This document shows positions 55,861-64,000 of a stretch of DNA of 64,000 nt, piece after piece. The stretch lies in the NCBI RefSeq assembly GCF_023078275.1, contig NC_062980.1, forward strand, positions 15,952,783 to 16,016,782. The letters run 5' to 3'. The notes under the pieces are model-generated. The model was not told where the DNA came from. It did no database searches and worked only from the letters and a program-made list of their open reading frames with translations. Source of the stretch: Leguminivora glycinivorella. Its lineage: Eukaryota > Arthropoda > Insecta > Lepidoptera > Tortricidae. The position numbers were made by a program, and so were the translations under genes. Numbering within the stretch: the stretch's first letter is position 1; every line of letters starts with the position of its first letter.

Positions 55861-56938
55861 CTGCCGTTCAGAAACGAAACAAGATCATACAATTGATATA
55901 ATCATGAATTTATATTTATGTACCACCTTTTATAGTTAAAATATTTTTTATTTGTAATGTAACGAGATTTTTAGTGTCTCGATAGGTAAGAAGACCACGT
56001 ATCAATCTTCTTCCTTTCGTTATTTCGACATATTTGCCATGGTTCATGAGAGCCTGGGGTTTGGCGGGAGTGAGCTATATGAATGTTATAATTTATTAAA
56101 AATAATGGATGGTTAATATGTATGTGGGAAGCCTTCAGTGGTCAATTTTGTTTTAATAATGTATAATAAAATACTATAAATATAATATTTTTCCAGTCAG
56201 TCCAATAAAAAAATTCTTTGACATGAAATTATATTAAGAACAAAAGAACAAGATGTTTTTACACAAAGAAACTTAAAATGTAAATAATGAACACTGAGAT
56301 AAGTATTCACTTTTTCATTGTTCAATAAACGCCTACTTGTTCAAAGTCTGTAAAGTTTTGTCAAAGTTACATAAAAACTTAATATTTTGTTCCCAAATAA
56401 TAACAAAACTCCGACCAATCTCAATATTATAAGCCATTCAGTTCGAAAAATATATTTTTTTAATTGACTAGAACGACAGCGTAGATTTTTTGATTTTTAC
56501 TGATTTTCTTTTTTTCTTCTTTTCTTTTTTTACTTTCTTGTGTACAATAGTTTATATATAATTTGTAGGAATTTTATTTTATTACAAATAATAAATCCTT
56601 TGAAACAGATTAAAGTTGAGAAATGGATAATGCACTGCCCGTATGTTTTCATTTACTATTAGTCGCATTTCTTAACCGATTCTCATGAATATAATAAAGA
56701 ATCAGTGTTAATCCAGTTTGAGAAGTTAGCGCGAGAGTTAACGGATTACGAGCTAAAATTAACTTTTTAAGTTTAATCCAACCAAGCTTGATTCAAAGAA
56801 CGAAGTATTACGTTATTTAAAAGTTAAAACAAAAAACCTTGTAACAAATTTTGAAATACAAAACAAGCACGAATACGTAAATTTATTTCCGGGTATCGGA
56901 AAAATTAAACAATCTTTTAACTATACCAGGGGCCCGTT
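55861..56938. other. Intron between exons 1 and 2
   Basis: Very AT-rich. A SINE C fragment lies at 56025-56065 (ATTTGCCATGGTTCATGAGA). No further exon was supported. Confidence 0.4.
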
Positions 56939-57052
56939 TTTTCGAAAGGTACAAGCCTTAATTGTATTACAAGTGCGCGAACTGTCAAATCGTATGGATT
57001 GTCATGGAAACACACTTGTAATACAAGGCTTGTACCTTTCGAGAAACGGGCC
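56939..57052. mobile_element. Palindromic MITE, first of an adjacent pair
   Basis: GGGCCCGTTTTTTCGAAAGG and ATTACAAGTG at the left mirror CACTTGTAAT and CCTTTCGAGAAACGGGCC at the right. Arms are about 45 bp. Confidence 0.82.
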
Positions 57053-57053
57053 A

Positions 57054-57145
57054 CAGACCCTTTAGCACAACTTGCCTTGTCATACATCAAGCGCGACTTC
57101 TAGTATGGACTCGCGCGCGACAAGGCAAGTTGTCTAGAGGGTCTG
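57054..57145. mobile_element. Palindromic MITE, second of an adjacent pair
   Basis: CAGACCCTTTAGCACAACTT and GCCTTGTC at the left mirror GACAAGGC and AAGTTGTCTAGAGGGTCTG at the right. It begins one base after the preceding MITE ends. Confidence 0.82.
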
Positions 57146-57340
57146 GCATTATAAATATAATTCTAAATGAACTATTACTTTAATTATTTTTTAATATTCT
57201 GAATACTTAGTACTAAATAGGTAAATATTGTTTTAAGCTAAAACAAACAATTTTTATAATTCAACATAGTATTTCGTCATTTACTGTAATCTGTCTCGAG
57301 AGAAATAAGAAAAGTTGCGAAATTTTCATGAGATACTTAC

Positions 57341-57386
57341 GACATTTTTCACTGACTTTCCTAGCACACAAACTAACGTGGATTCC
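57341..57386 (-). CDS. Tentative exon 1 of the ASH-domain gene
   Basis: A 46-nt open stretch lies between an acceptor ending CTATAG and a strong GTAAGT donor on the minus strand. Its frame ends VSLCARKVSEKC and leaves one base, C, which completes an Arg codon with the GA that starts the next exon at 55860. That phase match, the strong donor and the absence of any other upstream candidate are the reasons for calling it. Against it: it is short, the acceptor has a weak pyrimidine tract, and an in-frame TAG lies directly before the acceptor. Transcript data could easily overturn it. More upstream exons must lie outside the window. Confidence 0.4.
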
Positions 57387-57445
57387 CTATAGTCTATAGA
57401 ATAATAACGTTATTTAGAAATGTTGGTCGTCTTTCGAAAACGAGG

Positions 57446-57524
57446 CCGGGTGGTCAATGGTAAGGATGTTAGAAGCGTAAGATGAAAGGGGACCAGGGTT
57501 CGAATCCGGGCTCGACCATCGTTG
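57446..57524 (+). repeat. tRNA-like sequence, probably a SINE head
   Basis: GGCCGGGTGGTCAATGGTAA resembles an A-box region and GGTTCGAATCCGGGCTCG is a good B-box. The acceptor arms do not pair as in a working tRNA, so I treat it as a SINE head or tRNA relic. Confidence 0.5.
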
Positions 57525-57837
57525 GACATAGTCGCTTTTTCTTTAATTTCAGATTACACTAAAAGTTTTTTTAGCTACCGGCGCCTGACCGGATTGAACA
57601 CCAAATCGGTTAGCAATTTTAATGAAATCCGACTACCTCCATTTGTAACAATATAAAGAAAAAAATCCCACTTGCAACGTACTTTGTACTTTTAATTAAA
57701 TTGGAACATTCCGTGGTTTTTGCCTTTCGCTGTGCACTGTGTTGTAAGCAATGTTAATGGAGTTTCTCTGTAGCTAACTTAATTTCAGTCTGGAAATAAC
57801 TTATAAAATGAAACAATTAGATGAGTTATTTTGTAAA

Positions 57838-59042
57838 TACGAGGGTCATGCCAAAAGAAATTAGATACTCAAGATTTACATACTTTATTCTTTATTACAG
57901 CTATCTATTTTTTCGAAGTATTCACCGTGAACACGTATACACTTTTCCATCCGTCTAAACCACTTAGAAAATACCGATGACCACTTTTCTTTAGACACCT
58001 CAGAAATTTCGTAATTATACGCAGCCAGGGCATCTTCTTTGTTCTCAAATCGCTTTCCTTTTAATTTTTCTTTAATTTTAGGAAAAAGGTAAAAATCACA
58101 GGGGGCTAGGTCAGAGGAATATGGGGGTGGGGCAGAATAGTCACGTTTTTTGAGCTGAAATAGTCAAGTGTTCTAGCGGAAGTGTGCGGGGCAGCGTTGT
58201 CGTGGTGCCAGAGCAGGTGCCGGGTTCCTGACTTCGGCCGCTTGTCACACCAAGCTGACAGTACTCTTGGGGCACAAACTGTCACATACCATTCTGAATT
58301 AACTGTCTTTTGATCTTCTAGCACTATTGTAGCAATATGTCCCGTCTTGCAGAAAAATGAGGCAACCATTTGTTTTTGTGTGCTTCGGGTTCGGCGACAT
58401 TTTGTTGGCGTCGGGTCATCTTCAAAACACCATACTGTGGACTGTCGCTTTGTTTCGGGATCGTAGTTATATAGCCATGTTTGGTCACCTGTAAGTATAT
58501 CATATACGTTTTTTTTCTCGCCTGCGTGGAATTTATCTATCATAAATTTGCACCAATTCACGCGACGGCCTTTCTGTAAATCGGTGAGCTTGTGCGGCAC
58601 CCATCTTGAAAAACGCTTATGAAGAGACAGATTACTATGAATTATAGTTTGCAATGCTGCTGATCCAATGCCCAGTTCACGCTCGAGCTCTACATATGTA
58701 ATTCGTCGGTTCGCACGAATATTTTTTTCCACAGCCTGTACATTTTCTTCAGTGACTGCGGTTGGCGGCCATCTGGTCTTCGCCTCATCTTCAAAGCTCT
58801 CCCATCCTCTTTTAAATTTAGAAAACCAATTAAAAACAGTTGCACGTGAACACGCAAACTCTCCAAAAGTCGAAACTAAAAGTTAAAAACACTCATGAGG
58901 TTTTAAACCTTTTTTAAAGTCATAATATATCATAACACGAAAATCACGTCGAGTAAGCTCCATTGTTGCTTAAAATGGTGTATAACCGGCCAGTATCGAT
59001 CAAATGACCATGGAGTATACTTCTTTTGCGTGAATCATCATT
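57838..59042 (-). mobile_element. mariner-like transposon
   Basis: About 1.2 kb, the standard mariner length. The left end ACGAGGGTCATGCCAAAAGA with AAATTAGATACT is matched, imperfectly inverted, by AGTATACTTCTTTTGCGTG near 59010-59035. It encodes a mariner transposase on the minus strand. A TA target duplication could not be confirmed because the right terminus is degraded. Confidence 0.82.
57885..58963 (-). pseudogene. mariner transposase with one stop and one frameshift
   Basis: Starting MELTRRDFRVMIYYDFKKG, the frame has one TAA after HECF, then runs through an N-terminal helix-turn-helix region (SRATVFNWFSKFKRGWESFE), the second HTH around RRITYVELERELGIGS, and the catalytic domain: DILTGDQTWLYNYDPETKRQ (first Asp), LLWHHDNAAPH (second Asp) and, after a one-base frame change near 58130, SSDLAPCDFYLFP (third Asp). 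The spacing is the mariner D,D34D type. It ends near 57885 at a TAA. A length of about 350 residues is normal. It is inactive as it stands, but only lightly damaged. Confidence 0.88.
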
Positions 59043-59051
59043 TACTGTTTA

Positions 59052-59245
59052 ACCCCCGACGCAAAAACGACGGGGTTTTATAAGTTTGACGTGTCTGTCT
59101 GTGGCATCGTAGCTCCCGAACGGATGAACCGATTTAGATTTAGTTTGTTTTTTGTTTGAAATCTAAGCTAGTCGGGAGTGTTGTTAGCCATGTTTCATGA
59201 AAATCGGTCCACAAAATATGTCGGGGTTCCTTTTCGAAATTTAAA
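59052..59245. repeat. Dispersed repeat related to the 3417-4192 interior
   Basis: TTAACCCCCGACGCAAAAAC, GTCTGTCTGTGGCATCGTAG and CATGTTTCATGAAAATCGGT match, inverted, the blocks around the CAGA microsatellite at 3530-3800. This copy has only two CAGA units. Confidence 0.7.
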
Positions 59246-59469
59246 TTTTGTGGTTAGGTTATACGCAGATATGAGGAAATTATAATATGAATGTGTGGTT
59301 TCACATTCCTTTGAGCGTGTTTGCTCATTGTTGTACTAAACCATAAAGCCTCTGCATAAATTTTCAATAAACTATTTTGCATAAAACTCCGTGGACGCCG
59401 CGAGTGTAGGATTCAACAGCCGTTTTCCGTGTTCTTTTTCGATTCTCTGCGTCTCCATCGGAAGACCAG

Positions 59470-59605
59470 GCTCCGTAGCCAAATGACATTTCTGCGACGC
59501 CAAACGTCAGTCGCGCCAATACGCAAGAGCGATAGAGATATACTGCATTTCTGCGGCGTTCGGCGTCGCATAAAAATGCCATTGGCTACGGGGCCTGCTC
59601 TGGAA
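59470..59605. mobile_element. GCCGAATGGCA-family MITE, short copy
   Basis: CTCCGTAGCCAAATGACATT at the left, GTCGCGCCAATACGCAAGAG inside and ATGCCATTGGCTACGGGGCC at the right. Confidence 0.7.
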
Positions 59606-59713
59606 GTCGCCAGCAATATGCTGAAGTGATACCATTTCGCGGCACTTTATTCTTCTATGTCAGTTTAAAATATTGTTTAAGGTCTTACGAATAAACCTTA
59701 TTCTATCTATGTA

Positions 59714-59820
59714 TACTAGAGATCGCTCCCTAGGGATAAGACCGCCTGTTGTAATCTGCTATTTTAGTCTTGGCTTTGTAAATTGCATCTTTTTTTGTAG
59801 TGCACAGTAAAGTATTTTAT
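59714..59820 (+). mobile_element. CR1-like LINE 3' end, second copy
   Basis: AGAGATCGCTCCCTAGGGAT and AAGACCGCCTGTTGTAATC match the 3' UTR at 19119-19165. It ends in a short TAT/TTA tail that merges with the TTA repeat next to the second R4/Dong-like copy. Confidence 0.68.
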
Positions 59821-59865
59821 TATTATTATTATTTCCTTTATTTATTTTAACTCTTTTATTTTAGC

Positions 59866-60040
59866 TTTTTCCCGCGGCTTCCTCGCGTTAGAGAGAAAAT
59901 AAAGTAGCCTATGTCACTCTCCATCCTTTCAATTATTTCCACTTAAAAAAAACACGACAATTCATCGCTCCGTTTTGCCTTGAAGGACGGACAAACAAAC
60001 AGACACACACACTTTCCCATTTATAATATTAGTATGGATT
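59866..60040 (-). mobile_element. Helitron-like repeat inside copy 2 of the R4/Dong-like element
   Basis: On the minus strand it starts TCCATACTAATATTATAAAT and ends GCCGCGGGAAAAAGCT. It interrupts 3' UTR sequence that is continuous in the copy at 19457-19560. Confidence 0.72.
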
Positions 60041-60111
60041 ATAAAAGTAAAATACCAAACAATACAAAATATATAAACACATTATAAAAACCTAACCTAG
60101 GGTGCCGCCAG

Positions 60112-61298
60112 CAGCGGGGCAGGGCCCAAGCTGCTGGTGGTTAGGGCTGCAGAGAGAGGAACCGTCGGACTATCCGCGCCGTGTCCAAGATCACCGCCTT
60201 TTGCATCTGGCCCTTGATCCAGCCACCTAGCGAGAGTCTCTTAAGATGTTGGTCGAGACTTCGCTATGAGACCGTTCGCTGAAACGACTATCGGAACAAT
60301 GATCGTTGAATCAACATCCCACATGGCGGTTATCTCGTGAGCCAAGTCTAGGTACTTACTGGACTTGTCCTTCTCGGCTTTCACGAGATTCTCATCATGG
60401 GGGATGGTGATGTCAACGAGCACGGCCCGGCGTTGCGGTCGATCTGTCTCTGTCAGGCTTATTGGCTACAATAGTCCTGTTAGTGATAATATATCGATCC
60501 CAAATAGAGCGTGGCATGACCATTTTCGAGAACTGGCGCAGGTAAGTACTTGTAGTCCACAAGGCCGTATTGAAGAGCAAGCTGCTGGTGAATAATCCTG
60601 GCTACGAGATTATGTCTGTGCAAGTACTCACCGTTAGCAAGAAGAGAACAACCGGAGATGATATGCTTGAGTGACTCACCGGGACGGCTGCATGCCCGAC
60701 AAATGTCGACCGTACCGTCCTTCAGGATATATTTCCGGTAGTTGTTCGTCATCATAACTTCGTCCGCAATTGCACAGGCAAAACCCTCGGTTTCTTCGAA
60801 GAGATCCCCGAATCGTAACAAGTTCACCGATGCGGGCAGGTCTACATCTGGTCCCGTGAGGGCCTTGTAGAACCGCCCGTGTAGCTGCTTGCTCTCCCAT
60901 ACCGCCTTGCGGTCCGCAGTACTTAGTACCACAGGTTTGCGCCAGTTCTCTTTCGCCAAGGAGAGCGGCGTGAGGTTTCCGTCCACTACCACCACATCAC
61001 GATGCATCCCACACTCGTTGTTAAGGAAATAATTCCTGAGATTGTACACGTGGAGATTTTTGGCATTTAGAAAGCCTCGACCTCCGTACTTCCGTGGGAT
61101 GTACAATCTCATAACAGACGAGCGCGGGTGTAACATACGGTGTGTGGTAAGCAGTAAGCGGACCCTCCGATCCAGGGCGTCCAGCTCGGTCTGTGTCCAC
61201 CTTAGTATGCCAAGGGAGTATGTGAGTAGAGGCATTACCCAGGCGTTAAAGGCGCGCACTTTGTTGCCTCCTGACAAAAGACTGTTACAAAGGACTTT
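60112..61298 (-). pseudogene. R4/Dong-like protein C-terminal half, copy 2
   Basis: The main frame (61277-60480) has the thumb region, CRACSRPGESLKHIISGC and the start of the endonuclease. The next frame (60423-60241) has AVLVDITIPHDENLVKAEKD-like sequence and the end. The PD motif region is damaged: compared with copy 1, bases are missing near 60440-60450, so KPDIVIID is lost. A 15-nt loss near 60555 and small indels add to the damage. Confidence 0.82.
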
Positions 61299-61821
61299 TT
61301 TCTACTCCAGCACTTAAATCTGTCAATTAGATTATTGTCAGCGGTATCCAAATTAAGTTCATTTGAGTAACGATGAGAAAGTCTATTTGTCTATAGGTTC
61401 ATAGGATTACTGCTAGCAGTAATCATATGAATATAGGAGTTCTGTTAATTTTTTTTTAAAAGCACAACTTCCATTTAATAGGTATGTTTTCATTTACAGT
61501 AATAAGTAACTTTTAATAATTAATATAATATTTAGGTTCATAATTTAAATCAAGATGAAAAAATAAACTTAAATGCGTTTTACATATTAAATATTGCAAA
61601 ACAAAGGTAAAAATCATAAGTTTATCCAATAATTTTACATTCGACATTTAAATATTCTTGAACGCAACCACATTTTTCGTAATTGAAAACCGGCTTATTT
61701 TCTATTTCTCTTGTCTATGGTATGTTTGACATTTGTAAACTTATCACGAAACTATTTGAATTATTTCGGTGGTGTGTAGTTTGTTTTAATTCGACGTTAT
61801 TGTGCAAAAACATAAGTAATT

Positions 61822-62093
61822 ATGAGTGATTCTGGTGAAAAATGCACTTCCGAAGAAATCAAGGCTATGGGCGCTCAAAGTGACTGACAATTTGTTACAT
61901 GAAAAGTCAGATAAAGCGTACCAAAAATGTAATGATTGTTTTGACATGGAAATTGCAAAAAAAAGTTTCAACTTTCTCTGAAACGGCGTTGTTGGCATAT
62001 TTTGAAGAATTGTGCAACAAGTTCTCGCCATCAACATTGTGGACAGAATACTCAATGCTACGACGATCCACACAAATATTCCCATTCATTACA
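61822..62093 (+). pseudogene. Remnant of a tyrosine-recombinase-like N-terminal domain
   Basis: Starting MSDSGEKCTSEEIKAMGAQS, then in shifted frames NLLHEKSDKAYQK and SETALLAYFEELCNKFSPST followed by LWTEYSML. The K-x-x-x-Y-x-x-x-x-x-x-F, L-x-Y-F-x-x-L and P-S-T-L-W-x-x-Y-S-M-L pattern matches what I know of the SAM-like core-binding domain of Crypton-type recombinase genes in insects. At least one stop and two frame changes are present, and no catalytic domain follows. Confidence 0.5.
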
Positions 62094-62172
62094 TGAAGTG
62101 AGTAGCTAACCCATTTTATTATTCTCGAATAGGTATGTATGTGGCTGTCGTAGAAAAAGTATAGTATACAAT

Positions 62173-62279
62173 CGTAACATTATGAAGGCTATAAAAGTCT
62201 CGTACCTTACTTAGGCCACTCGGCAAGCCTTCGTGGCCTAACCGCGGTACTCAACTTTTATAGCCTTCATAACGTTACC
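62173..62279. mobile_element. Inverted-repeat element
   Basis: CGTAACATTATGAAGGCTAT and AAAAGT at the left are mirrored by ACTTTT and ATAGCCTTCATAACGTTAC at the right. The loop contains TTAGGCCACTCGGCAAGCCT and TTCGTGGCCTAA, which can also pair. Confidence 0.72.
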
Positions 62280-62399
62280 GTTATATAATATACTATTGTG
62301 AGCCGACTAAAAAAGCGCTCCTTCACCGACCGTCTAATGCCACATCCTCAATACCCAACGACTGTGACATACCAAGCTACTTATTATTATACTATTATA

Positions 62400-62841
62400 T
62401 TCTTGTTTCCTAAATATTTACATAAAAGCTATCGCATTTGATAATTCCAAAATGTTATTTGTCAAGTTCTTAAATTCCACTAATAAAATTAGACTGTTTA
62501 AAAACCTTTTTGAAGGAAAATCCGCAGGCAAAAGATAGCTGATAATAAACTACTTTTTTATAGCCCATTTTATTCCCATTATAACTGCTATATATAAATA
62601 GATGGCGTAATAAAAGGATAAATCGTGCCATTTCTTCCTATAAGCCTTTGTAGCGGCATCATTCAAACTTTTCCTATTATGCTGAGGCAATTTTTCATAA
62701 CAAACATGACAATAGGTTACATAACTACGCTATAATTCAAATAGATTATTATGATACATAAAGGTTCTGTATTAGTCTCCCAGGATCATGAAAAGTGGAA
62801 GATTCTTCTCAGAGCCCTATGTCCCTATTGAGGGATAAATG
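62400..62841. other. Intergenic or intronic sequence, nothing recognised
   Basis: AT-rich sequence between the R4/Dong-like copy and the CACTG-ended MITE. Confidence 0.4.
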
Positions 62842-63217
62842 CACTGAGTGAAAAAACAACCAGTTTCCATGTTTGTTAACCAAGTTTTTTGGTCAAAATA
62901 GCGCCTATGTGTTCTTTGGTTCAAATAAGTTAGATTTGGTTAAGTGTAACTAGTACATTCTACAAGGTACTTGTCATTTGAATCAACAATATATTTGAAT
63001 CAACAAGACGATTTTATAAAAGCAACATGACACATATTTTTAAAACATTATGTTTGGCTGATTCAATCAAATATCTTTTAACAAGTTTGATCTTGTTGTT
63101 CGTACAAATTCGACATGTATCATCAATATTGCGATTTATTCCGTTTATTAAAATAATTTTGTTTCAAACGGGTAAATCCGCAACAAGTCGAACTTGTTAA
63201 ATTCACAACTCTCAGTG
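62842..63217. mobile_element. CACTG-ended MITE, copy 2
   Basis: Starts CACTGAGTGAAAAAACAACC and ends ACAACTCTCAGTG. It shares TTTTTTGGTCAAAATAGCGC and CAACAAGTCGAACTTGTTAA with 42744-42992, plus about 120 bp of extra interior. Confidence 0.78.
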
Positions 63218-63534
63218 TGGACAGGGTCACATCATCATCATCATGTTATGAAAATCAATATCTTTACGAGAATCCGCGCTGGAAGTCACTTAGCAACATG
63301 CTGAGATGAGACTATTTTGTTCCACTTCATTCATTTTATAAATGTTGTCTGTTATGAGTAATTTGTCTTCTCTGTGTTGACGAATAAAATAGTACAACAA
63401 TACGATACAAGTATGGAAAACAGAAAATTCTAAACGAGTTGCGATAAATTAAAACACGACCAAAAGTTACGAATTCCCTCTTCACAGTATGTGCAGCCCT
63501 TTCAAGTTTCGTCACTAGTGCGAGAAACAAATGC

Positions 63535-63655
63535 CTGTCGCTGCAATTCCGTCTTTCAAACCCTTAATTACTAGGAGCGACTAAGCCTTCAGCAGTTTCA
63601 TGTTCTCTGTCCACCCTTTACGGGAATCCAGGAGTGAGTCTGTATGTATAATTTT
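63535..63655 (+). repeat. Diverged SINE-like repeat, family B
   Basis: CGCTGCAATTCCG, TTTCAAACCC, CAGCAGTTTCATGTTCTCTG and CGGGAATCCAGGAGTGA align with 24621-24789. The tail is reduced to GTATGTAT. Confidence 0.6.
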
Positions 63656-64000
63656 TTAATTTGTTCACACTCGTACATCATATTTATGAATCGCTGCATT
63701 TCACAAATATTTCCCCAAAAGTGTTTTATATCGGTACCGTTCAAAATATCGACACGAAGAATTGGATTTGGGATGTGGCGTCTATAAATCCCTCACGATA
63801 TTGCCTGTTACGACTGCCCATGCCGTTGGCAGCCCAGGGTTGCCACTTCACAATTTGTGACAAAAATAACCTAACAAGATTAAACAATCAATTGAGCAAG
63901 TAAACATGACTATTCTTAGCTTAGGCAATGTGACAACCGTTGACACGGTCTGGCTCTGCCGCGCCACTGGGTAAATAACTGCGAATAAGCGAGAGATGAC

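Larger units (their letters stand above)
61299..62296. mobile_element. 1-kb insertion in copy 2 of the R4/Dong-like element
   Basis: It separates two parts that are adjacent in copy 1 (GGACTTTT and AGCCGACT). It holds AT-rich sequence, a recombinase-like remnant (61822-62093) and an inverted pair at 62173-62279. I did not find its own terminal repeats or a target-site duplication, so its class is open. Confidence 0.65.
59818..62385 (-). mobile_element. R4/Dong-like element, copy 2, twice interrupted
   Basis: From the TTA repeat at 59818-59834 it runs through the 3' UTR, which is split by a Helitron-like repeat (59866-60040), and the coding part (60112-61298). It is then interrupted by a 1-kb insertion (61299-62296) and resumes at 62297-62385 (AGCCGACTAAAAAAGCGCTC), in register with 20805-20885 of copy 1. 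It is 5' truncated beyond that. Confidence 0.82.

Noticed and set aside
57446..57524. A tRNA gene
   Set aside because: The boxes are good but the acceptor stem does not pair, and no intact anticodon arm could be drawn. More likely a SINE head.
61786..62089. Minus-strand frames of 60-99 codons
   Set aside because: They are the antisense of the recombinase-like remnant, which is the strand with recognisable motifs.

Overview
The window looks like insect nuclear DNA, most likely from a moth or butterfly. It is AT-rich, has spliced exons with GT-AG borders, and is packed with transposable elements of types common in Lepidoptera: tRNA-derived SINEs with a GGTTCGAATCC B-box, Helitron-like repeats that start TCCATACTAATATTATAA and end GCTAG, R4/Dong-like, RTE-like and CR1-like retrotransposons, a short-LTR Gypsy element, a mariner and many small inverted-repeat elements. 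The species group is inferred from these families; no search was run.

One host gene was found. It lies on the minus strand and crosses most of the window. I reconstructed twelve candidate exons at 57341-57386 (tentative), 55706-55860, 53863-53969, 45856-45947, 40920-41009, 39685-39797, 37168-37301, 34864-35050, 33077-33229, 29294-29417, 9025-9145 and 5489-5675. Every exon pair joins in frame across phases 0, 1 and 2, giving roughly 500 residues of a protein with repeated ASH/MSP-type beta domains. This resembles the DLEC1/hydin group of ciliary and flagellar proteins. The N-terminus is upstream of the window. The 3' end is unclear because the last exon lies in a degenerate tandem triplication (4905-5675).

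The introns hold almost everything else. Exon 10 to exon 11 is a 20 kb intron. It contains an RTE-type LINE (9587-17594) with a 34-bp target-site duplication, split by a 5-kb Gypsy-type element with LTRs of only about 111 bp. It also holds a CR1-like 3' end, an R4/Dong-like LINE between TTA repeats, another RTE fragment, a long-TIR element with a 218-bp higher-order tandem repeat (25670-27483) and a hAT MITE (27622-28061). Other introns carry a foldback element with arms of about 715 bp (6106-8042), a 3-kb hAT-type element (29585-32623), an inverted trimer of one MITE (38487-38916), a near-perfect palindrome (41832-42225) and a four-layer nest (42722-43887).

Upstream of the gene fragment (57400-64000) are a mariner copy with one stop and one frameshift, a second R4/Dong-like copy interrupted by a Helitron-like repeat and by a 1-kb insertion carrying a tyrosine-recombinase-like remnant, and a CACTG-ended MITE. 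I found no rRNA, CRISPR array, bacterial-type operon or convincing functional tRNA. All work was by eye, so exon borders are predictions and repeat borders without a target-site duplication are approximate.
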